A stretch of 64,000 bases of DNA, from NCBI GenBank assembly GCA_964016875.1, contig OZ024729.1:29160494-29224493 (forward strand), in the 5' to 3' direction. This document shows positions 36,315 to 49,900 of the stretch, piece by piece. Source of the stretch: Fallopia convolvulus (Eukaryota > Streptophyta > Magnoliopsida > Caryophyllales > Polygonaceae). A model generated the notes under the pieces. The model had not been told where the DNA came from and did no database searches. It saw only the letters and a program-made list of their open reading frames with translations. The number at the start of each line of letters is the position of its first letter. Position 1 is the first letter of the stretch. The translations under genes and the position numbers were made by a program.

Positions 36315-37432
36315 GGGTTCGTTCGACAACAATTTACTTATATGAGTTAATTTTGATGTAGTTGATGCTGATATAGTTGATGTTGAAATTATGTGCTTAA
36401 ATTAGTAGTTGAAATGAGTTCTTTATTTTTTACATGGGCTACATAGTGTTTGGGAAAATAGTAGTTTATGAATATGAAAAAGAGGGTAGAAATGTTGAAT
36501 TAAATTTCAACTAGTTTAGATAAACACATTTCAACTCCATAAGGTCATCTCCCTCACCTTAGGCTCCGTTCGGTAACAATGTACTTATATGAGTTGATGC
36601 TGATGTAGTCGATGTTGATGTAGTTGATGCTGAAATTATATGTTGAAATTTGTAGTTTAAATTAGATGTTTATTTTTTATATAAACTATATAGTGTTCGG
36701 AAAAGAATAATTTATCAGAGTTGTAAATTAATGTAAAATTACAATTAAGGGCATAAGTTGTGGAGAAATCTGATGGGCTCCATTTCGTAAGTTTAGTAGT
36801 GTTTTTGTTTGTTTGTTTTGGTAATTTTTTATACACTTGCATGCACTCAGTATGGAAGAAAAAAACTCAGTTTGGAAGACATTAACTTAGCTACCATCGA
36901 GAAGTTGCGCATGAAGTTTAGTGGTGTTCTTGTTTTTTTTTTTTAGTGTCGATATATGCAGAATATAGAGCAAAAATGGAAAATAGGAGTCGAGAACAGA
37001 GAAGAGAAAACCCGGCGTGAGAGAAGCGAACGAGAAAGAAGAACAATGGTGAGAGTATTGGGGTTACGTATGGATAAAAAAGGAGGGGTAGAAAAAGGAG
37101 CAAATTTTTAAAGGGGGGAAATAAACTCATATCAACTCCTTAAGGTCCCTCCCCCCACCTTATTTTTTTCCTAAGATTTCAACTAGTATCAACAACATAA
37201 ACACGTTTCAACTCTATCTACCAAACACTCACACTAGTTGAAATTTTTATAGGATCAACTACATAAACGCATTTCAACTAGCATATCAACACTAACGAAC
37301 GGAGCCTTATTTTATCCCAAAATTTCAACTAGTACCAACTAGTATAAACGCATTTCAAATACCCGAACACTCATGTAGTTGAAATATTTTCATTTCAATT
37401 ACATAACCTATTTCAACCCTAACGAACGAACC
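36315..37432. mobile_element. Inverted-repeat element (MITE-like), outer copy, interrupted
   Basis: The left end GGGTTCGTTCGACAAC and the right end AACGAACGAACC are inverted repeats. The arms share the GTAGTTGATGCTGATATAG and ATTTCAACTAGTA motifs with the inner element. A copy of its own family is inserted in it at 36,561-37,306. The outer target duplication is not clean. Confidence 0.65.
36561..37306. mobile_element. PIF/Harbinger-like MITE, 746 bp, nested in a relative
   Basis: The ends GGCTCCGTTCG (36,561) and CGAACGGAGCC (ending 37,306) are perfect inverted repeats, flanked by TTA on both sides (36,558-36,560 and 37,307-37,309). This 3-bp TTA duplication is typical of PIF/Harbinger. Just inside, it contains CTTAAGGTCCCTCCCCCCAC, matching the outer element's own site. 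No transposase. Confidence 0.78.
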
Positions 37433-39580
37433 ATATATATGTTGTTAAGTAGTTGAAGGTTAAATTCGGTTCTTGTAGATCCTTTGTAGGACAATCAAGA
37501 CACTTTAAGTACCCCGAAGGGTAATCTCATAAGTAGACCTCGAAGGGCAATATCGTAGGCGTAGACAACTACTTAGGGTTGATCACATCGTTAGTGCCTC
37601 CCGCACACCCTAAGCCCAAGTGATACCCTTAGTAATTCTCACACTTATTATTTACAACTTTCACCAAATGGATTGATGACTTTTCATATATAAATCACCA
37701 ATAAGTAGTACAAAGCAAGAAGAATAGAGAAGGAATTAGACGAGTTCACTAAGAACTCAAACCACCAAGACACCAGACTCCCTTGCCTCACGTAGTGTCT
37801 CTCTTCCCCTTTCTTTCTTCTTCCTACCTTGTTCTCACGAAATCTCAAGAAGCAAGAGTGAAATCACCAAAGGAGAGCTTTAGAGCTCAAAACCCTAACT
37901 CGTTTACAACGACATAAGATAAGTGGCAAGACAATGGTCTAGGGTTAGCTTTGTGAGCTTGTATATGAGCCTCCTACCCTAGACAGGGTCATTTCAATTT
38001 TAAGCATATCTCATTAAGCCAAACGCACCTTTAGCTTAATGGTGATCATTCAAACTCAGAAGCGGAGTCATCCAATAAAGCAACATGTCAAATGTGCACA
38101 TGACCGGCCCAATAACACATAACAATGATCCATTCAAGAGCCATACTCAACAAGTGATGATTCGACGGACCAGTCATGATTCGACGGTGGTCATGATCAG
38201 CTCAAGAACCTTATGCCATGGCTCGTGCCCCCCGCTCCTACCCTAGCCTATGTTGTGTACTTTGCATTATACTTAAAGAGTGTTACAAGATTACAAACAT
38301 TGATTAGTAAACATGCATTACAGTTTAATTTTTAATTTCACTCTACAATTTCTTACTACTCTCAATTATTATTCGAAATATATAAAAAAAAATCCTAAGA
38401 TAAAATCGCTCCATTTTTTTATCTGATTGGGCAAAGACGAAAAAGTATTATTGCAACGAATTGTCCACAATACCAATTAAACATAAGGAGGCAATATATA
38501 AGGTGGATGAGTGTGATCGATTCCCATGGACAACAACCCTTCGACCTTGTGTAGCCTCACAAAGTTCATCTACTTTTTTTTAGTTTTATATTATAATAAT
38601 TAATTAATGTGTATATTATTATTGCATCTGCTGGACAACTACTACCCTACCCCGGAGTAATTATTTCTGGAATAACAGCAAAGCAAAACCCAAATACAAC
38701 AGTGTTGGAAATAAAATTTACGTGAAAATAAAAATCTTGCATGTTAGCAAATTATTACAAAAAAATATTTTTTCTATAATAAAATTATTTCGTGATAAGT
38801 ATAAGGAGATTTAGTTTATGAACAAGAACTCTCTAATCCCAACAATCTTCATAAATTTAACAAGTCATTAGTTCATGTCCGTATTTACATAGTTATTATA
38901 TTTTTTTAGGATCATAAAATGTTTATGCTCAGCGTATACTGTAGGTACACTTGACAATCATGTTGGTTTGATCGGATTTTCGTTTGATTATTCCAATTCA
39001 AATTGAGTACGTGTTCAAGTCAATCAAAGTTTTTATAATTATTAAAATACTATTTTAACTAAATAATATTATTTAATAATAAAGATATAATTTTATACAT
39101 TTTAGTAATAATAATATAATTTTTATTTATTTTAATAATAAAATATATGATAATGTTTAAAATAAATATTATATTTTTTCAAAAACAATAATATAGATCA
39201 ACTCAACGAGTATTGGGTTTCAACCCAATCAGTTTTGGGTTAGTCAGGTTTTGATATTTCTACAACCTCATTGATTTTTAGGTTGGATTTCAAATTTTCA
39301 ACCATAAAATTTTTGGGACGGTTCAAGTAAGGTTGTCGGGTAGAATCTGAATAATAGACATTTACATGCATTATAAGCTACATTTCGGGAATACGGCCAA
39401 GTGCACAAATGACTTTTATAATTTTATTTGTTTTTTGATACTTACACTTCTGATTTCTGAACCAAATTGACAGTTTTAAATACAAGGAGTTGAAAGTGTG
39501 AAAGCTAGTACAATTACATCAGTATAAAAGAAATATCATTGCATATATAAAATCACGATCAGATGGAAAAGTCACTTACA
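37433..39580. other. Intergenic sequence without a recognised gene
   Basis: Positions 37,433-38,290 are less AT-rich and may be the untranslated leader or LTR of the copia element, but I could not find a matching copy near 20,500-21,000. Positions 38,290-39,580 are AT-rich with no coding pattern. Confidence 0.4.
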
Positions 39581-40129
39581 GTGTAATGTGCGAGCACGTT
39601 GGGACCGTTCGATCGAGCATCTTCAATGGCCAGGATCAAGACACATCTTTAATGATTTTATAAACGGAGGGACATTTTCGTCTTTTACGCATCATATTAG
39701 AAAACAAGATACATGGGTCTTCTTCAACTTTGAACGTGTAGTTTTTTTCGATTTTCGATCGATTCTTCTCCATACTTGTTGCATCTTGCTTCTTCTAATT
39801 TGTTTGGTTTTTTTGTTGATTCGGACCCCAATTTATGTTCTCTCTTCATAGATTTTGCTTTAGATCTATTTTCTATGGTTCCAAGTTCACATTTGAATTT
39901 TTTCAAATTTGAGACCTTGGTACTTTGATTTACATATTTTTTTTGTTTTAGAGTGAGTTTTTGTTGATTATAATCAAACCTATGAAGATTGTACATGTTT
40001 TGTTTTACAATTTCAAGTTTTTGATTAAAAACAAAGGTTAATGACCAATGCACATCTAACCGTCCACCATGTGTTTGAAAAAATGTCCAAATGTTCAACT
40101 TAACATTTAGATCGTTTTTTAACCAATTG

Positions 40130-41020
40130 TTCATAAATTATGACTCTAGTATACCAAAATTATTAACTTATACCATTTATGAACTAGAATACATGACACA
40201 AGTAACATGTATTTTGAATTAAATTTCATGAACCGTATTAAAATTGTTATGAGCCTAATCGTATAAAGACGTGAACCCACAAAATAACAAGTATTGTGAA
40301 TTAAATTTAATGAACCTTATTGACAATTGTTATGAACCTAACCATGTAAGAACATGAATCAATAGACCAACTTTTATTAACTAAAAGTTATGGACTGTGA
40401 GATTATTTATTATGAACCCGTGTTTATAAAAACATGAACCAAATGAACAAATATCAAGGAACCAAAAGATGTGGATAAAAATAACAACTAGGATACGACT
40501 TAAAAGACATGAGTTATAAGATAAACTATCATGAATCTAAGCATATAAAAACATGAACCAAAAAAGAACTACCATGAACCAAAAGGCATAAATCGTACGA
40601 AGAGTTAGCCTATGTGGGATTTGAACCCACATCTATGTACATACACATTGCTCTACCATTTGAGCTAATAGGCTACCAAATGACATGAAATATAAGATAA
40701 ACTATTAAGAATTAAAAGTCATGAACCATAAGAATTATTATGAACCTAGCTTACAAAAACATGAACCAAAAGAACAAAAACCATGAACCAAAAACCACGA
40801 AAGAAAATAATACCTATCATGAACTAAAAGACATGGACCATAAAATGAACTTTGATGAACCTAAGGTTATTCAAATATGAACCAAAAGAACAATTGTTAT
40901 AAACAAAAAAACATGGAATAAAATTTATGAACCATAAGAAGAAATATTTTGAACCTTACCTTAAAAAGTCATGAACCAAAAGAACAACTAATACGAACAA
41001 AAAGACACGACCGTATCAAG
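40130..41020. repeat. Degenerate tandem repeat, unit about 80-100 bp, built on ATGAACCAAAAG
   Basis: CATGAACCAAAAGAACAA, then CATGAACC, then CCATAAGATGAACTAT-like segments recur about ten times with drift and indels. The two tRNA-like sequences lie at equivalent points of this array, about 420 bp apart. Confidence 0.7.
40608..40675 (-). other. tRNA-like sequence, copy 1
   Basis: On the minus strand AGCCTAT and ATAGGCT make a perfect 7-bp acceptor stem. GCTC/GAGC forms a D stem around AAATGGTA, and GTGGG/CCCAC encloses the T loop TTCAAAT. An A-box-like TTAGCTCAAATGG and the B-box-like GGTTCAAATCC are present. The anticodon arm does not fold into a proper 5-bp stem and 7-base loop, so I do not call a functional tRNA. 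Confidence 0.6.
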
Positions 41021-41024
41021 AATT

Positions 41025-41094
41025 AGCCTATGTGAGATTTGAACCCATATCTATGTGCATATGCACATTGCTCTACCATTTGAGCTAATAGGCT
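41025..41094 (-). other. tRNA-like sequence, copy 2
   Basis: It has the same acceptor and D stems as copy 1. The T stem has one changed base (ATGGG/CTCAC). The anticodon arm is the palindrome ATGTGCATATGCACAT, leaving a 6-base loop. It is a diverged duplicate of copy 1 and more likely part of a SINE or tRNA pseudogene than a working tRNA. Confidence 0.6.
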
Positions 41095-41099
41095 ACCAA

Positions 41100-42600
41100 A
41101 TATAATATTTCTCATGTGTCAAATACACATTACCCACTGATACAACAAGATATAGACTAAATTACATTGGGATTTCTCCCAAGAAGAGTATATTAGACAA
41201 CTTCAACATCGGCAACATATAATCAATTTAGTATTCTCCAAGGCTAATTGGAAGTATTAACTATATAGATTTCTACAAGTCATTATCATTTAAGTGCCAA
41301 TGTTTTTCAAAAAAAAAAAAGGAAGAAAGATGTGCAAATGCTCGCCCCTTCCAAATCAACATTGAAGAAAATAAGGGTCATGTTTCATGGTTTTCGGGCT
41401 CAATCCCCCATTAAAAACCAAAATTCATGCCAACAAGTAACAAATCATGCGAGAACTACTGATGAAATTCCATGGTGGGAATGAATGCAACTACCCCTAT
41501 CAACTCAAGGCAAGTTCAGTTTGACTATGGACCTACATACTCAATATTTTGAACCTATACATTAAATATTCCGAACCCTAAAATCAGAGAACGCGAACTC
41601 GATCGAGAAATTTCGAGCCTAAACAGTAAACACAATCAAATACAAAAACGCATCAAATCAACCATAAACACCCATTAAAGCTCAATAAACATTTCTAATA
41701 CACAAAAACAAATCTTAGACCTCAAAAATCGAAATCAAACCCTAGAAAATTTATTTATACATACCTTTTTTGTGGTGGTTTCTCCATGGATTCTATGAAC
41801 TGAAATCCAATTTATGAAGCAAAATTGATGACTTTATGTAAGCTAGAAGGTGAAATTTCGAATTAATGGTGTCGTTTTGGTGTTAAATCTAGAGCGCTTT
41901 CTCCTCTAAAGAGGTTTTGGCTATGGAGAAAATCAGATCTGAGTGAAGCAAGAGAGAGAGAGGCGTTTAGGTCAGATTTTTAGGTTGAGGGTATTTTTGT
42001 CCCACGCGTTAAATTACACTATAATTACCCTCCGTGCCATCCAAAAAAATCAGCCCCCATTTCTTTTCTTTTTTATTGAAAAATAACGTTATAATCTGAG
42101 TTATTCGTGTTGATAATCGGACGCTCCAAAATTGCTAAGAGTTTTTACTGTAACAATATTATTTATCCGAGCGTGACTCTGCATATATATATATGTATAT
42201 TTCAACATGAATGAAATTTTAATTTGTAAAAAAGATTTAATCTGGACACGTAGTAACATGAATATGCTTTATCAATCCAACCGGCCAGTCTATGTATAGT
42301 TACTTTTTCAAGATTTTCTTGAAGAAATGATGGAGACAATACGCCTTGATATTTGGCACGAATTTTTCATTTCCCCGGCGAATTGAAACTTCCCTTTTCC
42401 ATGTTTTTTAATAATATATATGTATACATATATATAGATATTTTATAATACAGATAACATAAAATGATTTCGTTGGAAGCAATTTAAATAAAATAAAATA
42501 AAATGATGGAGATATTGTGGTGGATAAAAGAAATGAAACCGACGGCATCCACGTAGATCGTACCACCCAAATTGGCAAACAACGAATGGACAGGATTTGG
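41100..42600. other. Non-coding sequence up to the PHOT2 promoter
   Basis: No coding frame with a recognisable domain is visible. Positions 41,600-42,000 have the composition of an untranslated first exon on the minus strand, including a CT-rich stretch, but no downstream coding exon follows. Positions 42,180-42,435 contain TATATA-rich microsatellite-like tracts. Confidence 0.4.
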
Positions 42601-42943
42601 CTACATGGCAAAGCTGGGTTCCCCTATTGCTTCTCAACCTCCTTACATTATCTATTCTCCAACTAACTAGCTGGCTTCACACAGCACAATTCTCAATAAC
42701 TCACTTTTCAAAGCTCACAAAAGTAAGTCACATGAATCTATTGGAGAAAGCTTTTTGAAGCTCGATCAGCTCTTTACAATTGCTACTGTAGTATGAAAGA
42801 AGCTTAATTTATAGGCTTTTGTATAGGGTCTTTGGAGGAACTCTAATTCCGGTTTGCACATTCCCTTACTTTGCCTCTTTGGCATGGAAGATCAAGCACC
42901 CTAAATTCAGACTTTATTGCCCTCTTCCTCATCCTTCCTGTCT

Positions 42944-43909
42944 GTAAGTAACTCCTCTCACACGCGTGCGTGTATCATGCTGTGGTTGGTTATCAAGTTT
43001 TCTTTATTTTATTTTATGTGCGTGCTTATATTATTGAGATTGTTCTATCCGGCCATAGAAGAGTTGGTGAGATTGATTTGGATTAATGATCAATTAACGT
43101 TTTGCTTGGTTGGAAATTTAGAGTGAGGAGGGGATGAAGACTAGTGAGAATCAAACTTGTATCCGTCAAATTCTTACTCTGTCATGCTTTACTAAATCAA
43201 AAACTTGGGGCTAAAATGATCGATGATATTCTCTATGACATGGCCAAAGCTTATCAATCATGCTCAACTCATCACCTTCTTTATTCCTAAACTACTGCAA
43301 TTCCTCCAATAAAAACCCTTGTACTTGAAACATGAAAAAAATGCTTCATTGTTTCACTTCTTTCGTTTTCCTTCTCTTCATTATTTTTCGGGTGGGGGAA
43401 GTGGGCCAAGTTAGGCTTTTTCCGCATCCACAAATTGGTTGGGTTTTCTTGGTTTTTCCCCAAAGGCCCAAATTTAATAAAAACACATCGACAGCAAATC
43501 CACTATTCCATGTGGGGCGGTACGGAGGTGGCTCAATTCGACACACCAAAACAAAGAGACCGTCCTATCAGTCTCAGTCTCTCACCTGGATTTTGCAATA
43601 TATAGGCCCGCCCTACTTTCTACTTGGAAATTTATTTACTTTTACCAACTCTCAACAAGATATTGGTTGGTTTTTAATTTTTATAGCTTATTTTTTTGGT
43701 CATCTATTTTTTTTCGGTCATCTAATTTTTATAGCGATTAAGACCTTGCTATAATTTATTTAATAAAAAAATATAATTATAATTCACGAATTTGAATATA
43801 AAAAACATTTGTTTTGAATTTTTTTTTTTAATTAAGCCACTATGAAAATAAAATGTGTATCTGTCATTCTGTTGTACGCTGAAATTGGACATTTCTTTTT
43901 AATTGGCAG
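42944..43909 (+). other. Putative intron in the PHOT2 5' untranslated region
   Basis: A strong donor (TCT|GTAAGTAAC, 42,944) pairs with the acceptor TTGGCAG (43,909), 46 bases before the PHOT2 start codon. The sequence before the donor is CT-rich and lacks a coding frame. Several stop-free frames inside the intron are not coding. Confidence 0.6.
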
Positions 43910-43955
43910 GTTGAATAAAAAATATAAAAAAGAAAGAAAAAGTTGCTGCTTTTAA

Positions 43956-46900
43956 ATGGAGTCGTACAGAGGCGCCAAAGATCAACAAGGATCACTCGAC
44001 GTCTTCCAACCAAAGCCAGATTACCTGGAAACCGCGAACCCAGCCAACAGATGGATGGCCTTCGACTCCAAATCGGAAGACAAGAGCGGCGCCGCCGTGG
44101 CCGGTGGAGAGATAACAACTGAGGCGGTCGCGGCCGAGAGGGTAGCGGAGTGGGGGCTGGCGATAAGGTCAGAGGAGGGAAGCAACAGCTTCAACGTCGT
44201 CAGGGTTTCCAGCGACGGCGCCGGCAGTGGAAATCGCTCGTCGGAGAGATTTTCCGGCGGCGGTTGGGGCGCGGCGTCGGGACGGACGTCGGAGGAGTCG
44301 ATGCCCGAGCAGACGATGCCGAGAGTCTCGCAGGAGCTGAAAGACGCGTTGGCCACACTGCAGCAGACGTTTGTCGTTTCCGACGCCTCCAAGCCGGATT
44401 GCCCCATCGTCTACGCCAGCAGTGGCTTCTTCGCCATGACTGGTTACTCTTCCAAGGAGGTTATAGGGCGAAATTGGTTAGTTGCTTTTTCTTCTTCAAT
44501 TGCCCACCGTTTCTGTCATAATCAAGTTAGGGTTCCAATCAATCGAAAAACCTTGATTGTTGTGCTGCAATTCAATCAATCACATAATTTTCTGATAATC
44601 TACTGCTAGACATTCAGCAGGATTGGAAGCATCGTATTTCTATTTGGATAACGTGACAAATCTGTAGGAGAAGGTTTAAACATAATCGTATTTGAAGGAG
44701 CAGTTCTTAGCTTCATAATCGTATTTGCACTAATTGACATGGAAATGAGGACACATCGGATTCTGCATATGATTTGCCATTTCCACAAGAAATTTATACT
44801 GGTATGTTTGTGCAGCCGTTTTCTTCAGGGGCCAGACACGGACCCGAATGAGGTAGATAAGATTCGAAATGCAGTGCGAACAGGGAAGAGCTACTGTGGG
44901 AGGCTGTTGAACTACAAGAAGAATGGAACACCGTTTTGGAATCTCCTCACAGTTACTCCTATTAAGGATGATTCTGGCAAGACCATCAAATTTATTGGGT
45001 GAGCCATCAACTTATCACTAACTTCCCTTATTACGAACGAGAACTTGTATGCTTCCTACTAGATTACAACTTCATGTGTTGTACATAACATAGTTATTCA
45101 TGACTAGTCATGCTTTTGAATTTGACATCTCAAGTTTGGATTTAGGGAAACTGCTGGGGACACCTTTTTTGTGGATTGCTCTTACATTTATAATCTTAAT
45201 CATGGAAGCACCAAGTTAATTTTCCATGAAGCATACAAGTCATCTTAATATTATGAAATGCATGAATACTCGTAGGAGTAAACTTGTATCAGAGAATGCG
45301 TGCAAGAGGATTGGGGGTATTTAAGATGAAGAATGAAAACATTAGAGAAGAGAGATGGATGTAGAAGGCTATGATGTTTATTCAAATGCCTTTTTCTTAT
45401 TCACTGATCAAATCATGTAATTTGTGAAGTATTTGCTTCAAGTAGCCTGAAATTGGTTAGAATCAGATCAGTCTATTGTGCAAATGAAATATATTAATTC
45501 TATTTGTACAGAATGCAGGTAGAAGTTAGTAAATATACAGAGGGGATAAATGATAAGGCGTTACGTCCTAATGGTCTGCCCAAGTCATTGATCCGTTATG
45601 ACGGTAAGCTGGATCACCAATTTAAATTTTAAGGCTTTTCTGCCTATGTTGCAATAGAATATAGTTTTAATTTTATGATCCTGATCTGTCAGCTCGTCAA
45701 AAGGAGACTGCTTTAATATCCATTGAAGAGGTTATCCAAACTGTGAAGCATCCAAAGTCACATGTTCGTTCTATTAGTGAGAACGGTAAATTCGTAATTG
45801 AGGAGCAGGATATCTTGAGCCCTGGCTACATGCTGCCAACATCAGCTGAAATTCCAAATAAGAATGCATCTGGCAAGCAAATGAATCAAGCAGAGTTAAA
45901 AAGTGATCCAGGCAATAAATCGAGAAAATCCGCCCGTGTTTCTTTAATGGGGTGAGTCTATTGAAGTGAGCCTCCTTTATTTTCCATATAATTTCTATCT
46001 AATGCATGGTATTAAAAGTATCTATCTTTTTTCTGTTGTTACTGGCACTCTTGTTAAATGTTTTCGTATGCTCCAAGTCAATTATTTCTCTGATTACTAC
46101 AGACGAGGAAAAACATCTATCTCTGTTGAGAAGAATGACAATGAACAAATTCCCGAGGTGGAAATGCTGATGACAAAAGAGTTAGAACGTGTTGACAGCT
46201 GGGATCGGGACAGAAAGATAAATATACGTCAAGGAATTGATCTGGCAACCACCTTGGAGCGCATTGAAAAAAACTTTGTGATTTCGGATCCTCGGCTTCC
46301 AGATTGTCCAATTGTAAGTAGGAGACTGAAAAATTACACCTTTTCTGGTTGTTTGTTTCTTGCTGATTATATACCATTGTTTGCTCTTGCAGATTTTTGC
46401 ATCTGACAGCTTCCTTGAATTGACAGAGTATACAAGAGAGGAAATCTTAGGAAGGAATTGCCGGTAAGACATATGTGCTTTCTTTTTTCCTTTTCTTCCA
46501 TAGCATAAATGCATGGACAAATTTTTCCCTTTTCTTCCCTCTATACGATATTTCTCCAAGGAACTATAAGCTGACATCTGAAACATCTGAATTTATGTTA
46601 TGAAGGATGATAAGGAGACCATCATATGCTTTAATTGTGAATGTATATCTTATTCATTTTTTGTTTCTAGGCTAACACTTGTACTTGTAAGTGACTCATT
46701 GTGTGTCCACTTTGTAAGCCTGTGGTTGTCAATGACTCATTCCACATCACATGTGTACGGTGTACCTATGTATATGACTTTGTCTATATACTTCTTCTAG
46801 GCAGTGTACATTTGAAATTCCTTCTTTTTTAGACTTGTATTCACTGGAATATAAATCTTTTCAAATGTCTATGATCCAAGTTTTTGCTTATGGTGCTGAA

Positions 46901-49900
46901 AGACAATGTTACAGTGGGATACTGAGAAGTTGGAGTTGACTGTGCAGATTTCTTCAAGGACCAGAAACAGATCAGGCTACTGTCCAGAGGATCAGAGACG
47001 CAATTAAAGAAGAAAGGGAGATCACTGTTCAGTTGATTAACTACACAAAGAGTGGTAATTGTAGCTTTGCTGACAATGATTAGCTAGTATTTTGATGCAG
47101 ACAATGAAGTATTTTTTTATATGTAGGCTTCATTTTTGTGATTCTTACTGTGTATTGTGGCTTCATTTGTGATTCTTGTTGTGTAAATTCACAGGGAAAA
47201 AGTTTTGGAACTTATTTCACTTACAGCCCATGAGGGACCAGAAGGTAGATACAGATATTGCTGACATTCTAAATATATATGAGATCTAAATTAAAAAAGA
47301 AGCCTTTTTCTGCTTCCTTTTATCAGCGTTTGAATTTATTCCCTTCAGATTATTTTACTAGAAATTTCCTTCATTATTAGTTTCAGTGGCAGTAAGACAC
47401 TTCTTGGGTGCTGGACTCTTTGTTTCTTTGTTTCTTTCACACGGGGTTGCATTTTTCATGAATTTCCCTTCTTTATATTTTTTTGAAATGATCCCTTCTA
47501 TGCACTACATATTTACAATCTTTTGCATATTGTAGGGTGAACTGCAATACTTCATTGGTGTGCAGCTTGATGGAAGTGATCATTTAGAACCACTCAATAA
47601 TCGCCTCTCTGAAAGAGCGGAGCAGCAAAGTGCTAAGTTGGTAAGACTTTGATTCTCTCTCCAAAAATTTATACAGTCCCCATAGTCTTTTTTACTTCCA
47701 TTGCTTAACATCAACGGAGTATAAATATGCACCAAAAGAATTCATACTCAGTAATACATATAATATCTGGATATTATGTTAGCTGAATCTTTTGTATCAA
47801 TTCACTCAAAAAAACTCTTAGCTAGGAGATGTTTTAGTTCCAAAAAATTAAGGCGAAGTTTAACTAGTATGCTGTGGATGACCATCTTGTATCTGAAGTC
47901 CAAACTAACTCGTATCGATTCATGATTTAATCTATTGGAGAGGTCTTGACTCCAAGCTCCACTTAAATCCCATCCGCCTGAAGCCTAAGTGAAAAAGCGT
48001 AATAGTTTTCTTGAATTGATCATAGTTATGGAATCTGTTACATGGAATAAGATCAAAATTTCTTCTCCCATGTGAAGAAGAAAAAAGGATTTCAATCTTG
48101 AAGATGTGTGCACTTGATCACTCATATTGAAAGTTAATACTCTTATTTTATCTTCCAGGTTAAAGCTACTGCAGAAAATGTGGATGAAGCTGTTCGAGAA
48201 CTGCCTGATGCCAACTCGGTAAGGTACTCGCTCTTTTTTCTGTTTTCATACAGCTGTTGTATGCATCACTAGAGAGGTTGTTTTTTCTTGACAATTCTGT
48301 TTCCATCTATACCTAGTGATTCTAAAATACTTTTGGTTGAATAACTTTATATGAAATCTAGGCATCTAAAACAGTCAGTAATAACTTATAACTGTATGAT
48401 TTATTATTACTATGGAAACATTTGTTTTCTATGTTCTACTGCCAAGTACAGAACCTGACACTTGAGCTCTATTACTCCTCCAACCAGTATGCAAATAATC
48501 TGGGTCATTGAGCCCATGCACTGTGATAGTTGCCTCACGTACATATACTGTAAACATGTATAAGAATAGAAGAACAGAAACTTTGAGCATTAGAAAATTT
48601 GAGCCCATGCACTGGGACAATGACAAGGTCAGATTGTATTTGATCAATGATATTTACCTGCTACATGACTGTTGACATAATTTGAGCATTAAAAAATTTG
48701 GTCATTAGGATGTCAAAATAGATTTCATTTCTTCAATAGTTAGGTAAATGATACATTATGACCTCTGTTGTTGGCTTATTAAAAGTGTGTGCTAACACTG
48801 CATCTTCCAGAGTTTCTAAGCTAACCTTGAAACTTGATACTGTTTTATTTGTTACAGAGACCAGAGGACTTGTGGGCACTCCATTCTCAACCTGTCAGTC
48901 CAAAGCCTCATAGTAGGGGTAGTTCCTCGTGGCTAGCAATACAGAAGGTGCAAAATTCTTTACTTTGAAGACATATTTGATTTTGTATATTTCGGATATA
49001 ATTTTTCTATATGAAACTATATTTCCTCAATGATGCTAGAATTACTACTTAATTCCAAGCAATTCTCTTTTTATCACTTATTCTAGACAAACAATGACAT
49101 GTATATATGCAAACACTACACTGAAGCACTCAATTTGTACATATATGTGCGCTGTATTTGCAATTATATTAGATTGGAAAGTTGGACAAAAATGCTGATG
49201 CATGTCATCTTCTGTAAGTTTCTAGTGTGGCTGCTTGAATTGGCTAGCATGATTTTATTGCGATCCAAGACATTCGTTTCTCTGTTCACACAAACTAATT
49301 GTGCTTAAACTTTCCTCAATATTGTGTATAGTGAAGGAACTAATGCGCATTTATTAATCCTTTTTCATGCCTTTTAGATTATGGCTGCTGGGGGAAGAAT
49401 TGGCTTAAATCATTTCAAGCCAATAAAACCATTGGGTTGTGGTGATACTGGCAGGTCGGTAAAAAAACTCTTTACTTTTTTCAACAGTCTTGCTTCATGT
49501 TAGTTGCCAAGTGGTTTTGTCTAGTAGATACTTTTTTGCTTATGTAAAATAGAGTATAGAAGAATGCTATACTTCAATTTTTTAATATGCAGCAGTCCAT
49601 ACTTAAATTTTTCCTAATTTGCCCTCAAATATATGAATCGGGAAAGAAAAGTATGAAGTTGATGGTGAACCTCTTTACAATCTTGGAACAGTTCCGTGGT
49701 ACTTGAATCTCATTATGGAGATTGAACTGCTTGGATATGTGTATATAATAGAAGAATGACGAGTAAAGAGAGGCAATTTTTTGAATTGAAAGCAAGACAA
49801 TGTTCTCATTTTTTCAAGAATCGATATAACTGCTATTGACCTATTGTAATATAATAAGATCATTCATTTAATTGTGTCCTTTTTAATCAAATGTAAAGTT

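Noticed and set aside
40130..41100. CRISPR-like array of repeats
   Set aside because: The units are degenerate with no constant repeat and spacer pattern, and the window is clearly plant nuclear DNA.
39588..42050. A possible Mutator-like element between GAGGGACATTTTCGTC and the GGGTATTTTTGTCCC region
   Set aside because: The two ends are not convincing inverted repeats and I found no 9-bp target duplication.
43332..43754. 140-codon frame before PHOT2
   Set aside because: It lies in the probable 5' untranslated intron, has no domain, and starts in a T-rich tract.
44021..44407. 128-codon minus-strand frame
   Set aside because: It is antisense to the GC-rich first coding exon of PHOT2.
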